This document shows positions 25,401 through 35,079 of a DNA stretch of 64,000 nt, piece by piece; the first letter of the stretch is position 1, and the number at the start of each line of letters is the position of its first letter. Below the pieces are notes generated by a model that was given only the letters and a program-made list of their open reading frames with translations, was not told the origin of the DNA and did not search any database. Source of the DNA: Aurantimonas endophytica (GTDB lineage Bacteria > Pseudomonadota > Alphaproteobacteria > Rhizobiales > Rhizobiaceae); NCBI RefSeq assembly GCF_014196845.1, contig NZ_JACIEM010000007.1, positions 62,001 through 126,000 on the forward strand, written 5' to 3'. Made by a program: the position numbers and the translations under genes.

Positions 25401-26597
25401 TCAGCCTCGGTAAGGTTCGAGCACGAGATCGCGCGTGACAATCACGCGCACCGGGAAGCCCGGCCGGATAGTGAGTCTCGGAGCGATATTGAGCTGGCGC
25501 CGGACAATTTGTTGGCCCGCGTCATTGATCGTGTCCTGACCGCCGTTGCTAATCGCTTGGACCAAGCGATCGTCATTGTCTACGGCGAGCTCGGCGCCGA
25601 CGCTGAGCAGGGTCGAAAGTCCGGCTGCCTTGGCGAGATCCAACCAGTGATAATCGACGCGATCTTCAAGACCGGCATAGCCTTGGGTGTCGGCGCCGGG
25701 CTGGCGTTCCAGAACGATGGAGCGACCGTTTGGGAAGATCAGCCGGTTCCAGACGAGCAGGATGCGGCGCTGACCGAAACCGACATCGTTGCTGTACTCG
25801 CCGATGATGCGCGTGCCCTGCGGGACGAGCAGCAGCCGGCCGGTCGGACTGTCGTAAATGCTCTCGGTCACCTGAGCCGTGATCTGGCCGGGGAGATCGG
25901 AGCGGATGCCAGTGATCAGCGCAGCAGGAATTACCGCACCCGCCTGCAGCACGTAAGGTGAGGCGGGCGCCATTACACGGTCGGGCGCGACCGTGCGGCG
26001 GTCGACGCCGGCATTGAGGAAGGCTGCTTGCCGCTCCTGCGCGGTCGGCGCGGGTTGTCCTGGCATTCCGAGGCGGGTCAGCCCGTGAAGCGCGGGAGCA
26101 CCGTCGCCGGACATTCCCGTCGCGGCCGCAGTTCTCGTCCCGGTCTGGAAGAATACGCGCGAGATGCGCGCCGCTTCCTCCTCCGCCCGCCTGCGTTGTT
26201 CCTCCGGGTCCACCGTCGGCGTCCCGACATGCGGCGGAACGACTGGCTGGCTGCGGTTCTGGGCATCGAGAATTGGACGGCCGAGATCACCCGGCAGCGG
26301 CGGACCAAGGACGGGGCCGGTGTAGTCGCGGGGCAATCCGGCGAGCCCGTCGGCTGTCGGGCGGTTCTCCGTCGAATAGAGCTCTTCACCTGCCCTGCCG
26401 GCGTCGCGCATCTGGAGCGCGTAGATCAGCGAGCCGCCGAGGCCGAGGGAGGCGACCAGCCCCAGACCAGCCAGCACTCTTCGAGAGAGCCGTGTTACGC
26501 GCGGCGGCTCTGCGCGGAGCCGCATCGATGACGCTGATGGCGACGGAGATCCCGTCAGCGGGACGTCGCCCTCTGCTTTGGTTTCATTCACGCTCAT
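25401..26597 (-). CDS. trbI: Type IV secretion channel protein TrbI (VirB10-like)
   Basis: A 398-residue VirB10-family protein. A cytoplasmic N-terminus (about 1-40) is followed by one membrane helix (LAGLGLVASLGLGGSLIYAL), a Pro/Arg-rich periplasmic linker (GPVLGPPLPGDLGR, VVPPHVGTPTVDPEEQRRRA) and the conserved C-terminal TrbI domain with VLQAGAVIPAALITGIRSDL, GRLLLVPQGTRIIGEY and LLVWNRLIFPNGR. It spans the envelope and joins the inner-membrane and outer-membrane parts of the mating channel. The stop of trbG overlaps its start (ATGA-type, 26594-26597). Confidence 0.95.
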   Translation of the reverse strand: MSVNETKAEGDVPLTGSPSPSASSMRLRAEPPRVTRLSRRVLAGLGLVASLGLGGSLIYALQMRDAGRAGEELYSTENRPTADGLAGLPRDYTGPVLGPPLPGDLGRPILDAQNRSQPVVPPHVGTPTVDPEEQRRRAEEEAARISRVFFQTGTRTAAATGMSGDGAPALHGLTRLGMPGQPAPTAQERQAAFLNAGVDRRTVAPDRVMAPASPYVLQAGAVIPAALITGIRSDLPGQITAQVTESIYDSPTGRLLLVPQGTRIIGEYSNDVGFGQRRILLVWNRLIFPNGRSIVLERQPGADTQGYAGLEDRVDYHWLDLAKAAGLSTLLSVGAELAVDNDDRLVQAISNGGQDTINDAGQQIVRRQLNIAPRLTIRPGFPVRVIVTRDLVLEPYRG

Positions 26598-27580
26598 GAT
26601 GAGGGCCTCCCATCGGTGCGGACGATCCGGACGGTCTGCTGGCGGTCCTCGCTGCCGAGACGCAGCTCGGCGGCGCCGAAGAGCCGGTCGACGATCAGGA
26701 TATTCTGGTGGATGCGGCTGTTGACGGTCTGTGCCTCGCCGTCAGCGCCGATGACGAACAGCGGCGGCATCTCTCCCTGCACGATGCCCCGCGGGAATTC
26801 GACATAGACATGCCGGCCGTCATCGTAGACCGAGACCGGCCGCCATGGCGGGGTGTCGCCGGTCAGCCCATAACGATAAATGCGCGCCGCTATCGCCGGG
26901 ATGACCGGCGTTGCAGGAACGGCTTGCCGCTGCGATGCCGGCGGCTGCGGATAGGCCCAGGCGACAGCCGGCATATAGGGGCGCTCGCCCGAGCGCAGCT
27001 CGATCATGTAGATGCGTCGGTCGGTCGTGATGACGAGATTGGTCGAGAGATCCGGGCGTGTCGGCTTAACGAGGACATGGACTCGACGCGTGACGCCGCT
27101 GCCGCTCTCGGTATCGCCGATGATCCAGCGCGCCGTGTCACCAGCGGCGAGCGGACCGGCGCCGGTCAGGTTCTCGCCAGGCTCGAGCGCGATATTGGTG
27201 ATCTGCCCGGGCGCCGCGTAGACCTGATAGAGGGCGCCCTCGCTCCAAGGATAGATCTGGATCGAGTTGTAGTAGCCCTCGCGGCTGGGCTCAACCCGCG
27301 CGGCTGAATTTGCGCTCTGCACGCGTCCCGTTGGCGTGGTTGCAGGGGTTCCACCTTTCGCCGGTGTCCAGGCCGGCGGAACGTGGAGCGGACGGGGTCG
27401 CTCGTCCGTGACGGCGGCTGGGACGTCGGGTAATGGTGGCACATCGGCGTCGTAGCTGATCTGCGGCGGTTTCGGCGCTGTGGCGCAGCCGGCGAGCATC
27501 GTTGCGGAAACCAGCATTGCCGCAAATGCGGATTTGCGGAAAAGCGGCTTGCCGGCACTACGGGAATTCTGTCCGTTCAT
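26594..27580 (-). CDS. trbG: Outer-membrane core lipoprotein TrbG (VirB9-like)
   Basis: A 328-residue VirB9-family protein with a lipoprotein signal (SATMLAGC, lipidated Cys32). The Pro-rich linker is followed by the VirB9 core: YNSIQIYPWSEGALYQVYAA, GQITNIALEPGENL, RRVHVLVKPTRPDLSTNLVI, and the C-terminal WRPVSVYDDGRHVYVEFP that reaches the pore. The start is ATG 27580, which overlaps the trbF stop (ATGA). The open frame extends to 28312 only as an overlapping shadow of trbF. Confidence 0.95.
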   Translation of the reverse strand: MNGQNSRSAGKPLFRKSAFAAMLVSATMLAGCATAPKPPQISYDADVPPLPDVPAAVTDERPRPLHVPPAWTPAKGGTPATTPTGRVQSANSAARVEPSREGYYNSIQIYPWSEGALYQVYAAPGQITNIALEPGENLTGAGPLAAGDTARWIIGDTESGSGVTRRVHVLVKPTRPDLSTNLVITTDRRIYMIELRSGERPYMPAVAWAYPQPPASQRQAVPATPVIPAIAARIYRYGLTGDTPPWRPVSVYDDGRHVYVEFPRGIVQGEMPPLFVIGADGEAQTVNSRIHQNILIVDRLFGAAELRLGSEDRQQTVRIVRTDGRPSS

Positions 27581-28260
27581 TGGCTCATCTCCCGTGACCA
27601 GTTGATGGCGTTGACGTAGATCCCGAGCGGGTTGGCTCTGAGGCGCTCGGCGTTGCGGGGAACCTGCACGACGATTGTCAGGATCGCCGTCCAGCGCTCG
27701 GTCGTGGCGAGCTGGCCATTCTCGTAACGGCGCTCGGTCCAGGCGACGCGGAAGCTGTCCGGAGACGCGCGGATGACGCTGGAGACTTCGACGGCGATCT
27801 GCTGGCGGCCGACCTTCGTGAACGGGTCGTTCGCCCGCGCATAATCGTTGAGCGCTGCGGCACCGCGATCGGTGGTGAACTCGTAGGCGCGCAGCCAGTT
27901 TTGCCGCACGATGATGGCGTCGGAGGGGATCGAGCGGACCTGCTCGATGAAGCGAGCCAGATGGAATGCGATTTGTGGATCCGTCGGCTGATAGGCGGCA
28001 TCGGCCGGCGCCACGGCCTGCGCCTGGCCGAGCTGGTCGACCTGCACGACCCAGGGCACGACGGTTCCGCGCGCCGATTGCCAGACGAGAGCGGTGGCGA
28101 AGCCCGCCGACAGGATCAGCGAGCCGAACGCCATCAGGCGCCAGTTGCGGGCCTGGACCCGGGCTGACCCAATGCGTTCGTCCCATACTTTCGCCGCGCG
28201 CTGATAGGGCGTCTCGGGTTCGGGGGCTTTGCCATAGTGGGTGGAGGGTCGTTTGAACAT
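27577..28260 (-). CDS. trbF: Inner-membrane channel protein TrbF (VirB8-like)
   Basis: A 227-residue bitopic VirB8-type protein. The N-terminal cytoplasmic part (YQRAAKVWDERIGSARVQAR) is followed by a membrane helix (LMAFGSLILSAGFATALVW) and the periplasmic VirB8 domain with VDQLGQAQAVAPADAAYQPT, FHLARFIEQVRSIPSD and a conserved WTERRYENGQL block. It is a scaffold in the inner membrane. It overlaps trbL by one base (TGATG) and trbG by four. Confidence 0.95.
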   Translation of the reverse strand: MFKRPSTHYGKAPEPETPYQRAAKVWDERIGSARVQARNWRLMAFGSLILSAGFATALVWQSARGTVVPWVVQVDQLGQAQAVAPADAAYQPTDPQIAFHLARFIEQVRSIPSDAIIVRQNWLRAYEFTTDRGAAALNDYARANDPFTKVGRQQIAVEVSSVIRASPDSFRVAWTERRYENGQLATTERWTAILTIVVQVPRNAERLRANPLGIYVNAINWSREMSQ

Positions 28261-29624
28261 CAGCGGTCGCCTTCGGAGAGATTGACGGAGGAGCCGCCGC
28301 CATGGGCGTCACCGGAACGCACGGCGTGGGCGGTCGCCTGGACGGCGTGAGTCATGCGTTGAGAGCGGCGCATGCTCTGCGCCCATGCGGGCGGTCCGCC
28401 GGCGGGTGCCGAAGCGGCCGAGGCGCCACCGTCGCTCGCTGTATCGCCGCTGACTGATCCCATCGACGAGGAGCCGCCAGTCGCTCCGAACGCTGCCTCA
28501 CCGCCGGCGTTGAAGCTGGAGCGCATGCTGTCGGCGGCGCGTGAGGTGGCACGGCGCAGCGGCGAGACGGCAGCGCTGCCACCAGCGCGGGCGACACCGC
28601 CAAGGCCCGACGCGACGCCGCTGACACCGGACTGGCCGGCTGCGCCGAGGCTGTAGGCCGTGGATGCGCCACCCGCCATCGCCGCTCCGCTCCGGGCCGC
28701 GGCTGCTGCGCCACCGGCGAGTGCTGCGCCGCCGGATGCGACGGCGCCGACCGCGCCGGCTCCGGCGGCGATCATGCCGCCGGCCGCGAGCCCCGTACCA
28801 ACCGCCGCGCCGGCGCTGAGCTGCGGGCCGCCGGAGACGATGCCGCTGGCGATACCGGGGCCGAAGATGCCGAGGCCGAGGAGGGACAGCGCGGCCAAGA
28901 CGATTGCCATGGCTTCGTCGATCGAAGGCGTGGCGCCGCCAAAGCCGGCGGTGAACTCGGAGAACAAGGTGGAGCCGATGCCGATGATGACGGCCAGCAC
29001 CAGCACCTTGATGCCGGACGAGATGACGTTCCCGAGCACCCGTTCGGCCATGAAGGCGGACTTGCCGAACAGGCCGAACGGAATCAGGACGAAACCGGCG
29101 AGTGTCGTCAGCTTGAATTCGATCAGTGTGACGAAAAGCTGGATGGCGAGGATGAAGAAGGCGAGCAATACCAGCGCCCAGGCGAGGAACATGCAGGCGA
29201 TCTGGATGAAGTTCTCGAAGAACGACCAATAGCCCGTCAGGCCGGAGATCGATTCCAGAAGCGGTCGCCCGGCATCGAGGCCGGTCTGGGCCACCTTGCC
29301 AGGCCGCAAGAGATCGGCCGTGGTGAAGCTGGTGCCGCTGGCTTTCAGGCCGAGCCCGGCGAAGCTCTCGAAGATGATGCGGGCGAGGTTGTTCCAGTTG
29401 CCGATGATGTAGGCGAACACGCCGACGAACAGCGTCTTCTTCACCAGGCGGGCAATGATGTCGTCGTCCGCGCCCCAGCTCCAGAAGAGTGCGGCCAGCG
29501 TTACGTCGATGACGATCAGGGTGGTGGCGATGAAGGCGACTTCGCCGCTGAGCAGGCCGAAGCCGCTGTCGATGTAGCGGGTGAAGACCTCGAGGAAGTG
29601 GTCGATGACGCCGGTGTTGCCCAT
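28260..29624 (-). CDS. trbL: Polytopic inner-membrane protein TrbL (VirB6-like)
   Basis: A 454-residue VirB6-family protein. The N-terminal 270 residues hold six to seven membrane helices (for example VAFIATTLIVIDVTLAALFW, MFLAWALVLLAFFILAIQLF, VLVLAVIIGIG). The last 180 residues are a low-complexity Ala/Gly/Ser tail (GGAALAGGAAAAARSGAAMA), normal in TrbL. It forms part of the inner-membrane channel. The start is ATG 29624; the longer frame to 29798 overlaps trbK. It overlaps trbF by one base. Confidence 0.93.
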   Translation of the reverse strand: MGNTGVIDHFLEVFTRYIDSGFGLLSGEVAFIATTLIVIDVTLAALFWSWGADDDIIARLVKKTLFVGVFAYIIGNWNNLARIIFESFAGLGLKASGTSFTTADLLRPGKVAQTGLDAGRPLLESISGLTGYWSFFENFIQIACMFLAWALVLLAFFILAIQLFVTLIEFKLTTLAGFVLIPFGLFGKSAFMAERVLGNVISSGIKVLVLAVIIGIGSTLFSEFTAGFGGATPSIDEAMAIVLAALSLLGLGIFGPGIASGIVSGGPQLSAGAAVGTGLAAGGMIAAGAGAVGAVASGGAALAGGAAAAARSGAAMAGGASTAYSLGAAGQSGVSGVASGLGGVARAGGSAAVSPLRRATSRAADSMRSSFNAGGEAAFGATGGSSSMGSVSGDTASDGGASAASAPAGGPPAWAQSMRRSQRMTHAVQATAHAVRSGDAHGGGSSVNLSEGDR

Positions 29625-29628
29625 GATG

Positions 29629-29991
29629 CTACCGCGTCCCGGCCGGCGGCGACACCGGTGCCGGTTGAGCCGGGCTAGCCGCATCCGATGGCGGATGCGG
29701 AACAGGCGGAGCGTCAGGCAGCCGCTTGGCGGGTCGAGCGCCCGGCGCAAGGAAGCGGTTGCGGTTCTCGGCCCAGGCCCGCAGGCAGGCCGCGTCACGC
29801 GGCCCGGCTTCTCCGAGGGCCTGGCAGCGGAACAGCTCGTCGCGCAAGGGGTCGGACGGAGCCGTGTTCGGCCGTGACGTAGTCCAGCTCTCCGTCGGCT
29901 CCTCTTTGCGGCTCATCTCGATCGCCGTCGCGGTGATGGCCACCGCGACGAACACCACGGCGCCAAGTCGGGCGAGCATCTTGCCGTCCAT
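29629..29991 (-). CDS. trbK: TrbK-alt type entry-exclusion protein
   Basis: A 120-residue protein with one membrane helix or uncleaved signal (LARLGAVVFVAVAITATAIE), a conserved middle DELFRCQALGEAGPRDAACL with two Cys, then W-x-E-N-R-x-R-F (WAENRNRFLAP) and a Pro-rich tail. This is the pattern of the putative entry-exclusion protein TrbK-alt found between trbJ and trbL in these modules. It should reduce redundant transfer into cells that already carry the element. It lies 4 bases before trbL and 10 bases after trbJ. Confidence 0.85.
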   Translation of the reverse strand: MDGKMLARLGAVVFVAVAITATAIEMSRKEEPTESWTTSRPNTAPSDPLRDELFRCQALGEAGPRDAACLRAWAENRNRFLAPGARPAKRLPDAPPVPHPPSDAASPAQPAPVSPPAGTR

Positions 29992-30001
29992 AGCCGCGCC
30001 C

Positions 30002-30775
30002 TCAGTTGCCGCTGTTCGGGAACATGCGGGCGTTCCCCGCCTGGTAGCCGGAGCCCGGCGTCAGGAAGCGGCGACGTTGCTCGCGGCCCTGTTCGACGGC
30101 CGCAGCGCGCTCTGCCTCTGAGAGAGCCTGCGCCCGACCGTTGGCGGCGACGACGGCCGTGAGATCGGCGAGCTGCTGCGCCTGAAGCGCGAGGAGCTGG
30201 TTGCCGGCCTGCGTCGCCTGCAGCGCTCCGGTCGCACCCTGACTGCGGCCGATCAAAGAGGACATCTCAGAGCGGTTGGTGTCGATGTTGCCTACGACGC
30301 CGGCCTGCACCCTCATGGCGTCCTGCAGCCCGCCGACCGTGTTTTGCCAGCGCTCGCGCGCGCCCGCCACGAGCGCCTGGTCGGAGGCGGACATCGAGGC
30401 GTTGCCGTAGGTTGACGTGAAGGCCTGGTCGATGCGCTGGACGTCGTAGGCAATGCCCTGCGCCTGTTGCAGCAGCTGCTGAGTGCGCTGAACCGACTGC
30501 TGAAGCTGCTGGAGAGAGGAGTATGGCAGGCTGGTGAGGTTGCGGGCCTGGTTGATCAGCATCGTTGCTTCGTTCTGAAGCTGGGTGATTTGCTGATTGA
30601 CCTGCTGAAGGGTGCGGGCCGCCGTCAGGACGTTCTGCGCATAGTTGGTCGGATCGTAGACGATCCATTGCGCGGCAGCCGGGCTGCTGACGATCGGCGA
30701 CAGCGCCATCGGCGCGGCGAGGAGAACTGCGGCGACGCGCATGGCGCGCGAGCGGGAATGAACGGAACGGGTCAT
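30002..30775 (-). CDS. trbJ: P-type transfer protein TrbJ (VirB5-like)
   Basis: A 257-residue secreted protein. The signal peptide (AVLLAAPMALSPIVSSPAAA) is cleaved near residue 36. The mature part begins QWIVYDPTNYAQNVLTAART, the TrbJ signature, and continues as a long Gln-rich coiled coil (QQVNQQITQLQNEATMLINQ). It is the minor pilus-associated VirB5 equivalent. Its start overlaps the trbE stop by four bases. Confidence 0.93.
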   Translation of the reverse strand: MTRSVHSRSRAMRVAAVLLAAPMALSPIVSSPAAAQWIVYDPTNYAQNVLTAARTLQQVNQQITQLQNEATMLINQARNLTSLPYSSLQQLQQSVQRTQQLLQQAQGIAYDVQRIDQAFTSTYGNASMSASDQALVAGARERWQNTVGGLQDAMRVQAGVVGNIDTNRSEMSSLIGRSQGATGALQATQAGNQLLALQAQQLADLTAVVAANGRAQALSEAERAAAVEQGREQRRRFLTPGSGYQAGNARMFPNSGN

Positions 30776-33228
30776 GGGCGTGCCTCCGGATCGGTTTGGG
30801 GGGTGACGTTGGTGAGATCGGCGATGAGGTCGGCCGCCCAGCCGAGGCGGCTTTCAGCGAGCCACTCGGCGAGAAAGCCGTCGGTGCCGCTACGGGCATG
30901 CACCTCGGCAATGAGGGCCTGATGCTGTTTCGAAGAGGCGGCGCAGAGCGCCAGGGCGACATCCGAAAGGCCCAGCTCGAACAGCCGATTGCCGCGCCGC
31001 GACTGGCAGTAGTAGTCGCGCTTCGGCATCGCCCGCGCGAGGATCTCGATCTGCCGATCGTTCAACCCGAAGCGGCGATAGATCGCCGTGATCTGCGGCT
31101 CGATCGCGCGCTCGTTCGGCAGCAGGATGCGCGTCTGGCAGCTCTCGATGATGGCGGGCGCGATCGTCGAGCCGTCAATGTCGGATAGTGACTGGGTGGC
31201 GAAGATGACGCTGGCGTTCTTCTTACGCAGCGTCTTCAGCCATTCGCGAAGCTGACCCGCGAAGCCCTCGTCATCGAGCGCGAGCCAGCCTTCGTCAACG
31301 ATCAGCAGCGTCGGCCGCCCGTCGAGACGGTCTTCGATACGGTGGAAGAGATAGGCGAGCACGGCGGCGGCGGCGCCCGTGCCGATCAGTCCTTCGGTCT
31401 CGAACGCCTGGACCGATGCCTGGCCAAGATATTCGGCTTCGGCGTCGAGCAGGCGCCCATAGGGGCCGCCGACGCAGTAGGGCCGAAGCGCCTGCTTGAG
31501 GTCGTTGGATTGCAGCAGGACCGACAGGCCCGTTAGCGTGCGCTCACCGATCGGCGCGGAGGCGAGCGAAGAAAGCGCTGACCAGAGATGCTCTTTCACC
31601 TCGGGCGTGATCGCCACACTTTCGCGTCCCAGCATGGCGGTAAGCCAGTCAGCCGCCCAGGCCCGTTCTGCGACATCGTCGATCCGGGCGAGCGGCTGAA
31701 GCGACACACTGTCGTCGGAGCCTTCGGTGAGGCCGCCGCCGAGGTCGTGCCAATCCCCGCGCATGGCGAGTGCCGCCGCCCGGATCGAGCCGCCGAAGTC
31801 GAAGGCGAAGACCTGAGACCGCTCGTAGCGGCGGAACTGCAGCGCCATCAGCGCCAGCAGTACAGATTTGCCGGCGCCGGTCGGTCCGACGATCAGCGTG
31901 TGACCGACGTCGCCGACGTGGATGGAAAGCCGGAACGGGGTCGAGCCTTCGGTCTTGCCGAACAGCAGTGGGGGTGCTGCGAAGTGCTCGTCCCGTTCCG
32001 GTCCCGCCCATACCGCCGACAGCGGAATCATGTGGGCGAGATTGAGCGTGTTGATCGGGGGTTGGCGGACATTGGCGTAGGCGTGTCCGGGCAGGCTGCC
32101 GAGCCAGGCGTCCACGGCGTTGATGGTCTCGGGCATGGCGGTGAAATCGCGGCCCTGGATGACCTTCTCGACGAGGCGCAGCTTTTCGGCGGCAATGCGC
32201 GGATTATCGTCCCAGACGGTGATCGTCGCCGTCACATAGGCCTGGCCGGCATAGTCGGCGCCGAGCTCCTGCAATGCCATGTCTGCATCGGCCGCCTTGT
32301 TGGCCGCATCGGTGTCGACGAGCGCCGAAGCCTCGTTGGTCATCACCTCCTTCAGGATGGCGGCGATGGACTTGCGCTTGGCGAACCATTGCCGCCGGAT
32401 CTTGTTCAGCAGCTTGGTGGCGTCGGTCTTGTCGAGGAGAACTGCCCTGGTCGACCAGCGATAGGGAAACGCCAGCCGGTTCAGCTCGTCGAGAATGCCG
32501 GGCGTGGTCACGGTCGGAAATCCAACGATCGTAAGGATGCGGAGATGCGTGTCGCCAAGGCGCGGCTCGAGACCGCCGGTGAGCGGCTGATCGGCGAGCA
32601 GAGCATCGAGATACATCGGCGTCTCGGGCACGCGGACGCGGTGGCGTTTCGTCGAGACCGTCGAGTGCAGGAAGGTCAGCGTCTCGGCGTCATCCAGCCA
32701 GCCGCATTCCGGCATGAAGGCGTCGATGAGCTGGAGGATGCGATCGGTGCGATCGGTGAAGCCGTGCAGGACTTCGTGGACATCGACGCCGGCGTGGTCA
32801 CGGCCCTCATAGAGCCAGGTCTCGGCGCGTGCGGCGTCTTCGGCCGGCGGCAGATAGAGGATGGTCAGGAAGTAGCTCGACTCGAAATGCGCGCCGGCCT
32901 CCTCGAAATCGGCCTTGCGCTCGGCGTCGACCAGCGCGGAAGCGCTGTCGGCGAACATGCTGGCGGGATAGGTAGCGGCGCCGTGCCGCTGCGCCTCGAC
33001 GAAGATCGCCCAGCCGGATCCGAGGCGGCGGAAGGCGTTGTTGAGCCGTCCGGCGACCGCGATCAACTCGGCCGGCACGGCGCTGTCGAGGTCGGGGCCG
33101 CGAAATCGGGCGGTGCGCTGCAGACTGCCGTCCTTGTTGAGAACGACCCCTTCTCCAACCAGCGCGACCCAGGGGAGGAAGTCGGCAAGCCGGGTGTTGC
33201 GGTTGCGATATTCGGCAAGGTTCATCAT
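30772..33228 (-). CDS. trbE: Conjugation ATPase TrbE (VirB4-like)
   Basis: An 818-residue VirB4-family ATPase. The N-terminal CagE/TrbE domain (residues about 1-400) begins LAEYRNRNTRLADFLPWVAL. Walker A is VGPTGAGKS near residue 447; Walker B is LLIVDEGWLAL near 640, followed by the SVIFATQSLSDI sensor. It energises pilus assembly and substrate passage at the inner membrane. It lies 12 bases after trbD and overlaps trbJ. Length is normal. Confidence 0.96.
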   Translation of the reverse strand: MMNLAEYRNRNTRLADFLPWVALVGEGVVLNKDGSLQRTARFRGPDLDSAVPAELIAVAGRLNNAFRRLGSGWAIFVEAQRHGAATYPASMFADSASALVDAERKADFEEAGAHFESSYFLTILYLPPAEDAARAETWLYEGRDHAGVDVHEVLHGFTDRTDRILQLIDAFMPECGWLDDAETLTFLHSTVSTKRHRVRVPETPMYLDALLADQPLTGGLEPRLGDTHLRILTIVGFPTVTTPGILDELNRLAFPYRWSTRAVLLDKTDATKLLNKIRRQWFAKRKSIAAILKEVMTNEASALVDTDAANKAADADMALQELGADYAGQAYVTATITVWDDNPRIAAEKLRLVEKVIQGRDFTAMPETINAVDAWLGSLPGHAYANVRQPPINTLNLAHMIPLSAVWAGPERDEHFAAPPLLFGKTEGSTPFRLSIHVGDVGHTLIVGPTGAGKSVLLALMALQFRRYERSQVFAFDFGGSIRAAALAMRGDWHDLGGGLTEGSDDSVSLQPLARIDDVAERAWAADWLTAMLGRESVAITPEVKEHLWSALSSLASAPIGERTLTGLSVLLQSNDLKQALRPYCVGGPYGRLLDAEAEYLGQASVQAFETEGLIGTGAAAAVLAYLFHRIEDRLDGRPTLLIVDEGWLALDDEGFAGQLREWLKTLRKKNASVIFATQSLSDIDGSTIAPAIIESCQTRILLPNERAIEPQITAIYRRFGLNDRQIEILARAMPKRDYYCQSRRGNRLFELGLSDVALALCAASSKQHQALIAEVHARSGTDGFLAEWLAESRLGWAADLIADLTNVTPQTDPEARP

Positions 33229-33240
33229 GGCCGCGCGCCC

Positions 33241-33522
33241 TCAAACCGAAAGATGACCGGGGATGCGCAGATGCCGGCGCACGACGTCGACGAACTGCGG
33301 ATCGCGCTTCGCGGCCCAGACAGCGGCGAAGTGACCGATCGCCCAGAGACCGATGCCGACCAGCCAGAGGCGAAGGCCAAGGCCGAGCGCCGCCGCCAGC
33401 GTTCCATTCAGAATGGCGATCGAGCGTGGCGCGCCGCCGAGTAGGATGTGCTCGGTCAGCGCGCGATGGACCGGGACCGAAAAGCCCGGCACTTCGCCTG
33501 CCGTCTCGGCCGACGTCGCCAT
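33241..33522 (-). CDS. trbD: Conjugal transfer protein TrbD (VirB3-like)
   Basis: A 93-residue inner-membrane protein. The family start GFSVPVHRALTEHILLGGAP is followed by one or two membrane helices (SIAILNGTLAAALGLGLRLW, LVGIGLWAIGHFAAVWAAKR) and the DPQFVDVVRRHLRIP end. It works with TrbE in pilus biogenesis. Start ATG 33522 overlaps the trbC stop; the frame's open extension to 33744 is a shadow of trbC. Confidence 0.93.
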   Translation of the reverse strand: MATSAETAGEVPGFSVPVHRALTEHILLGGAPRSIAILNGTLAAALGLGLRLWLVGIGLWAIGHFAAVWAAKRDPQFVDVVRRHLRIPGHLSV

Positions 33523-33854
33523 CAGACCAGCGCTCCGCCGCCGAACGAGAAGAACGACAGGAAGAAGCTGGACGCGGCGAAGGCTATCGACAGGCCGAAG
33601 ACGATCTGAATCAGGCGCCGGAAGCCGCCCGAGGTGTCGCCGAAGGCCAGCGTGAGGCCAGTCACGATGATGATGATCACCGCGACGATCTTGGCGACAG
33701 GCCCCTCGATGGATTCGAGGATGGACTGCAGCGGCGTTTCCCACGGCATGGACGAACCGGACGCGAGGGCGGCGGGTGTGCGCGCCAACGTGAGGAAGGT
33801 GACCGAGGCCGCCGTCGCGATGTTACGGCGGATACGCATGGCATGCTGGATCAT
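33522..33854 (-). CDS. trbC: Pilin subunit TrbC (VirB2-like)
   Basis: A 110-residue prepilin. A long signal peptide (ASVTFLTLARTPAALASGSS) ends near residue 33, followed by two hydrophobic helices (VAKIVAVIIIIVTGLTLAFG and LIQIVFGLSIAFAASSFFL) joined by a short basic loop DTSGGFRR, as in cyclised TrbC pilins. It would form the conjugative pilus. Its start overlaps the trbB stop by four bases. Confidence 0.93.
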   Translation of the reverse strand: MIQHAMRIRRNIATAASVTFLTLARTPAALASGSSMPWETPLQSILESIEGPVAKIVAVIIIIVTGLTLAFGDTSGGFRRLIQIVFGLSIAFAASSFFLSFFSFGGGALV

Positions 33855-34834
33855 GACGGATCTCCTGTGAGGTGCTGGCTGGCGGGGATGACGCGGTAAT
33901 CGCCGTCGGGGCCGAGCCCTTCGACGCGAGCGAGTTCGGCGAGGCGGCGCGAGGCGCCGCGGCCGGAGAGCACGGCGACCAGATCGATCGTTTCGGCGAT
34001 CAGGGCGCGCGGAACGGTGACGACAGCTTCCTGGATGAGTTGCTCGAGGCGGCGGAGCGCGCCGATGGCGGTGCCCGCATGAATGGTGCCGATGCCGCCG
34101 GGGTGGCCGGTGCCCCAGGCCTTGAGCAGATCTAGCGCTTCAGCGCCGCGAACCTCGCCGATAGGGATGCGATCAGGGCGCAGGCGCAGCGAGGATCGGA
34201 CGAGATCGGACAGCGACACGACGCCGTCCTTCGTGCGCATGGCGACAAGGTTCGGCGCGGCGCATTGGAGCTCGCGCGTGTCCTCGATCAGCACCACGCG
34301 GTCTGAGGTTTTCGATACCTCGGCGAGCAGCGCGTTGGTGAGCGTGGTCTTGCCGGTCGAGGTGCCGCCGGCGACCAGAATATTGCAGCGCTCTGCGACG
34401 GCGGCCCGCAGCGCTTCAGCCTGGTCGTCCGCCATGATGCCGGCCGCGATATAGTCGTCGAGAGTGAACACGGCGACGGCGGGTTTGCGTATCGCGAAGG
34501 TGGGCGCGGCGACGACGGGGGGCAGAAGGCCCTCGAACCGCTCCCCTGTTTCCGGCAACTCGGCCGAGACGCGTGGGCTGCCTGGATGAACCTCGGCCCC
34601 TACATGGTGCGCGACGAGGCGGACGATGCGTTCGCCGTCGGCCGCCGACAGCCGTTCACCCGTGTCGGAGAGTCCCTCGGAGAGGCGGTCGATCCAGAGC
34701 CGCCCGTCGGGGTTGAGCATCACCTCGACGATCGCGGGATCTTCCAGAAATTGGGCGATCGCCGGCCCGAGGGCCGTGCGCAGCATACGAGCGCCGCGAA
34801 GGATTGCCTCCGATTTCTGGTGAGTGGCCGCCAC
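33851..34834 (-). CDS. trbB: Conjugation ATPase TrbB (VirB11-like)
   Basis: A 327-residue hexameric secretion ATPase. The N-terminal domain contains [20 protein letters not shown], then [20 protein letters not shown]. Walker A is [16 protein letters not shown] near residue 153; the Asp box [11 protein letters not shown] and Walker B-like [20 protein letters not shown] follow, with His box [11 protein letters not shown]. It is the first trb gene and starts at GTG 34834. Normally it follows copG directly, but here a 1.2-kb foreign segment separates them, so it needs its own promoter or readthrough of that segment. Confidence 0.95.
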   Translation of the reverse strand: MAATHQKSEAILRGARMLRTALGPAIAQFLEDPAIVEVMLNPDGRLWIDRLSEGLSDTGERLSAADGERIVRLVAHHVGAEVHPGSPRVSAELPETGERFEGLLPPVVAAPTFAIRKPAVAVFTLDDYIAAGIMADDQAEALRAAVAERCNILVAGGTSTGKTTLTNALLAEVSKTSDRVVLIEDTRELQCAAPNLVAMRTKDGVVSLSDLVRSSLRLRPDRIPIGEVRGAEALDLLKAWGTGHPGGIGTIHAGTAIGALRRLEQLIQEAVVTVPRALIAETIDLVAVLSGRGASRRLAELARVEGLGPDGDYRVIPASQHLTGDPS

Positions 34835-35079
34835 GTCGTCCCCGTTCTCGTGCGGGCCCGCGAAGTGCGGCCCTGGATCGGGGACGAGTAGAAGAGGCAG
34901 AAATTATGCTCTGACAACATCCATTATGTGGTCGTCGTACTGTAGCGTACAAAGACAGGGAACCGGCGGGACACATGAATACTTCCTCATGTCGCTGTCG
35001 CCTTGGAGAAGGGGGCAGGACAAAACGAAGCTGATTTCGTGTTGCGCCAGCCTTTTGACAACGACATCGGGATGGGCCT

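Noticed and set aside
26594-28312. Apparent 572-residue TrbG
   Set aside because: Only the part from ATG 27580 is TrbG; the rest is an out-of-frame overlap with trbF, not a fusion.
28260-29798. Apparent 512-residue TrbL
   Set aside because: The extension beyond 29624 overlaps trbK and lacks homology.
31588-33444. 618-codon plus-strand open frame
   Set aside because: It is the antisense shadow of trbE. The trbE protein has Walker motifs; this frame has none and an Arg/Gly-rich composition.
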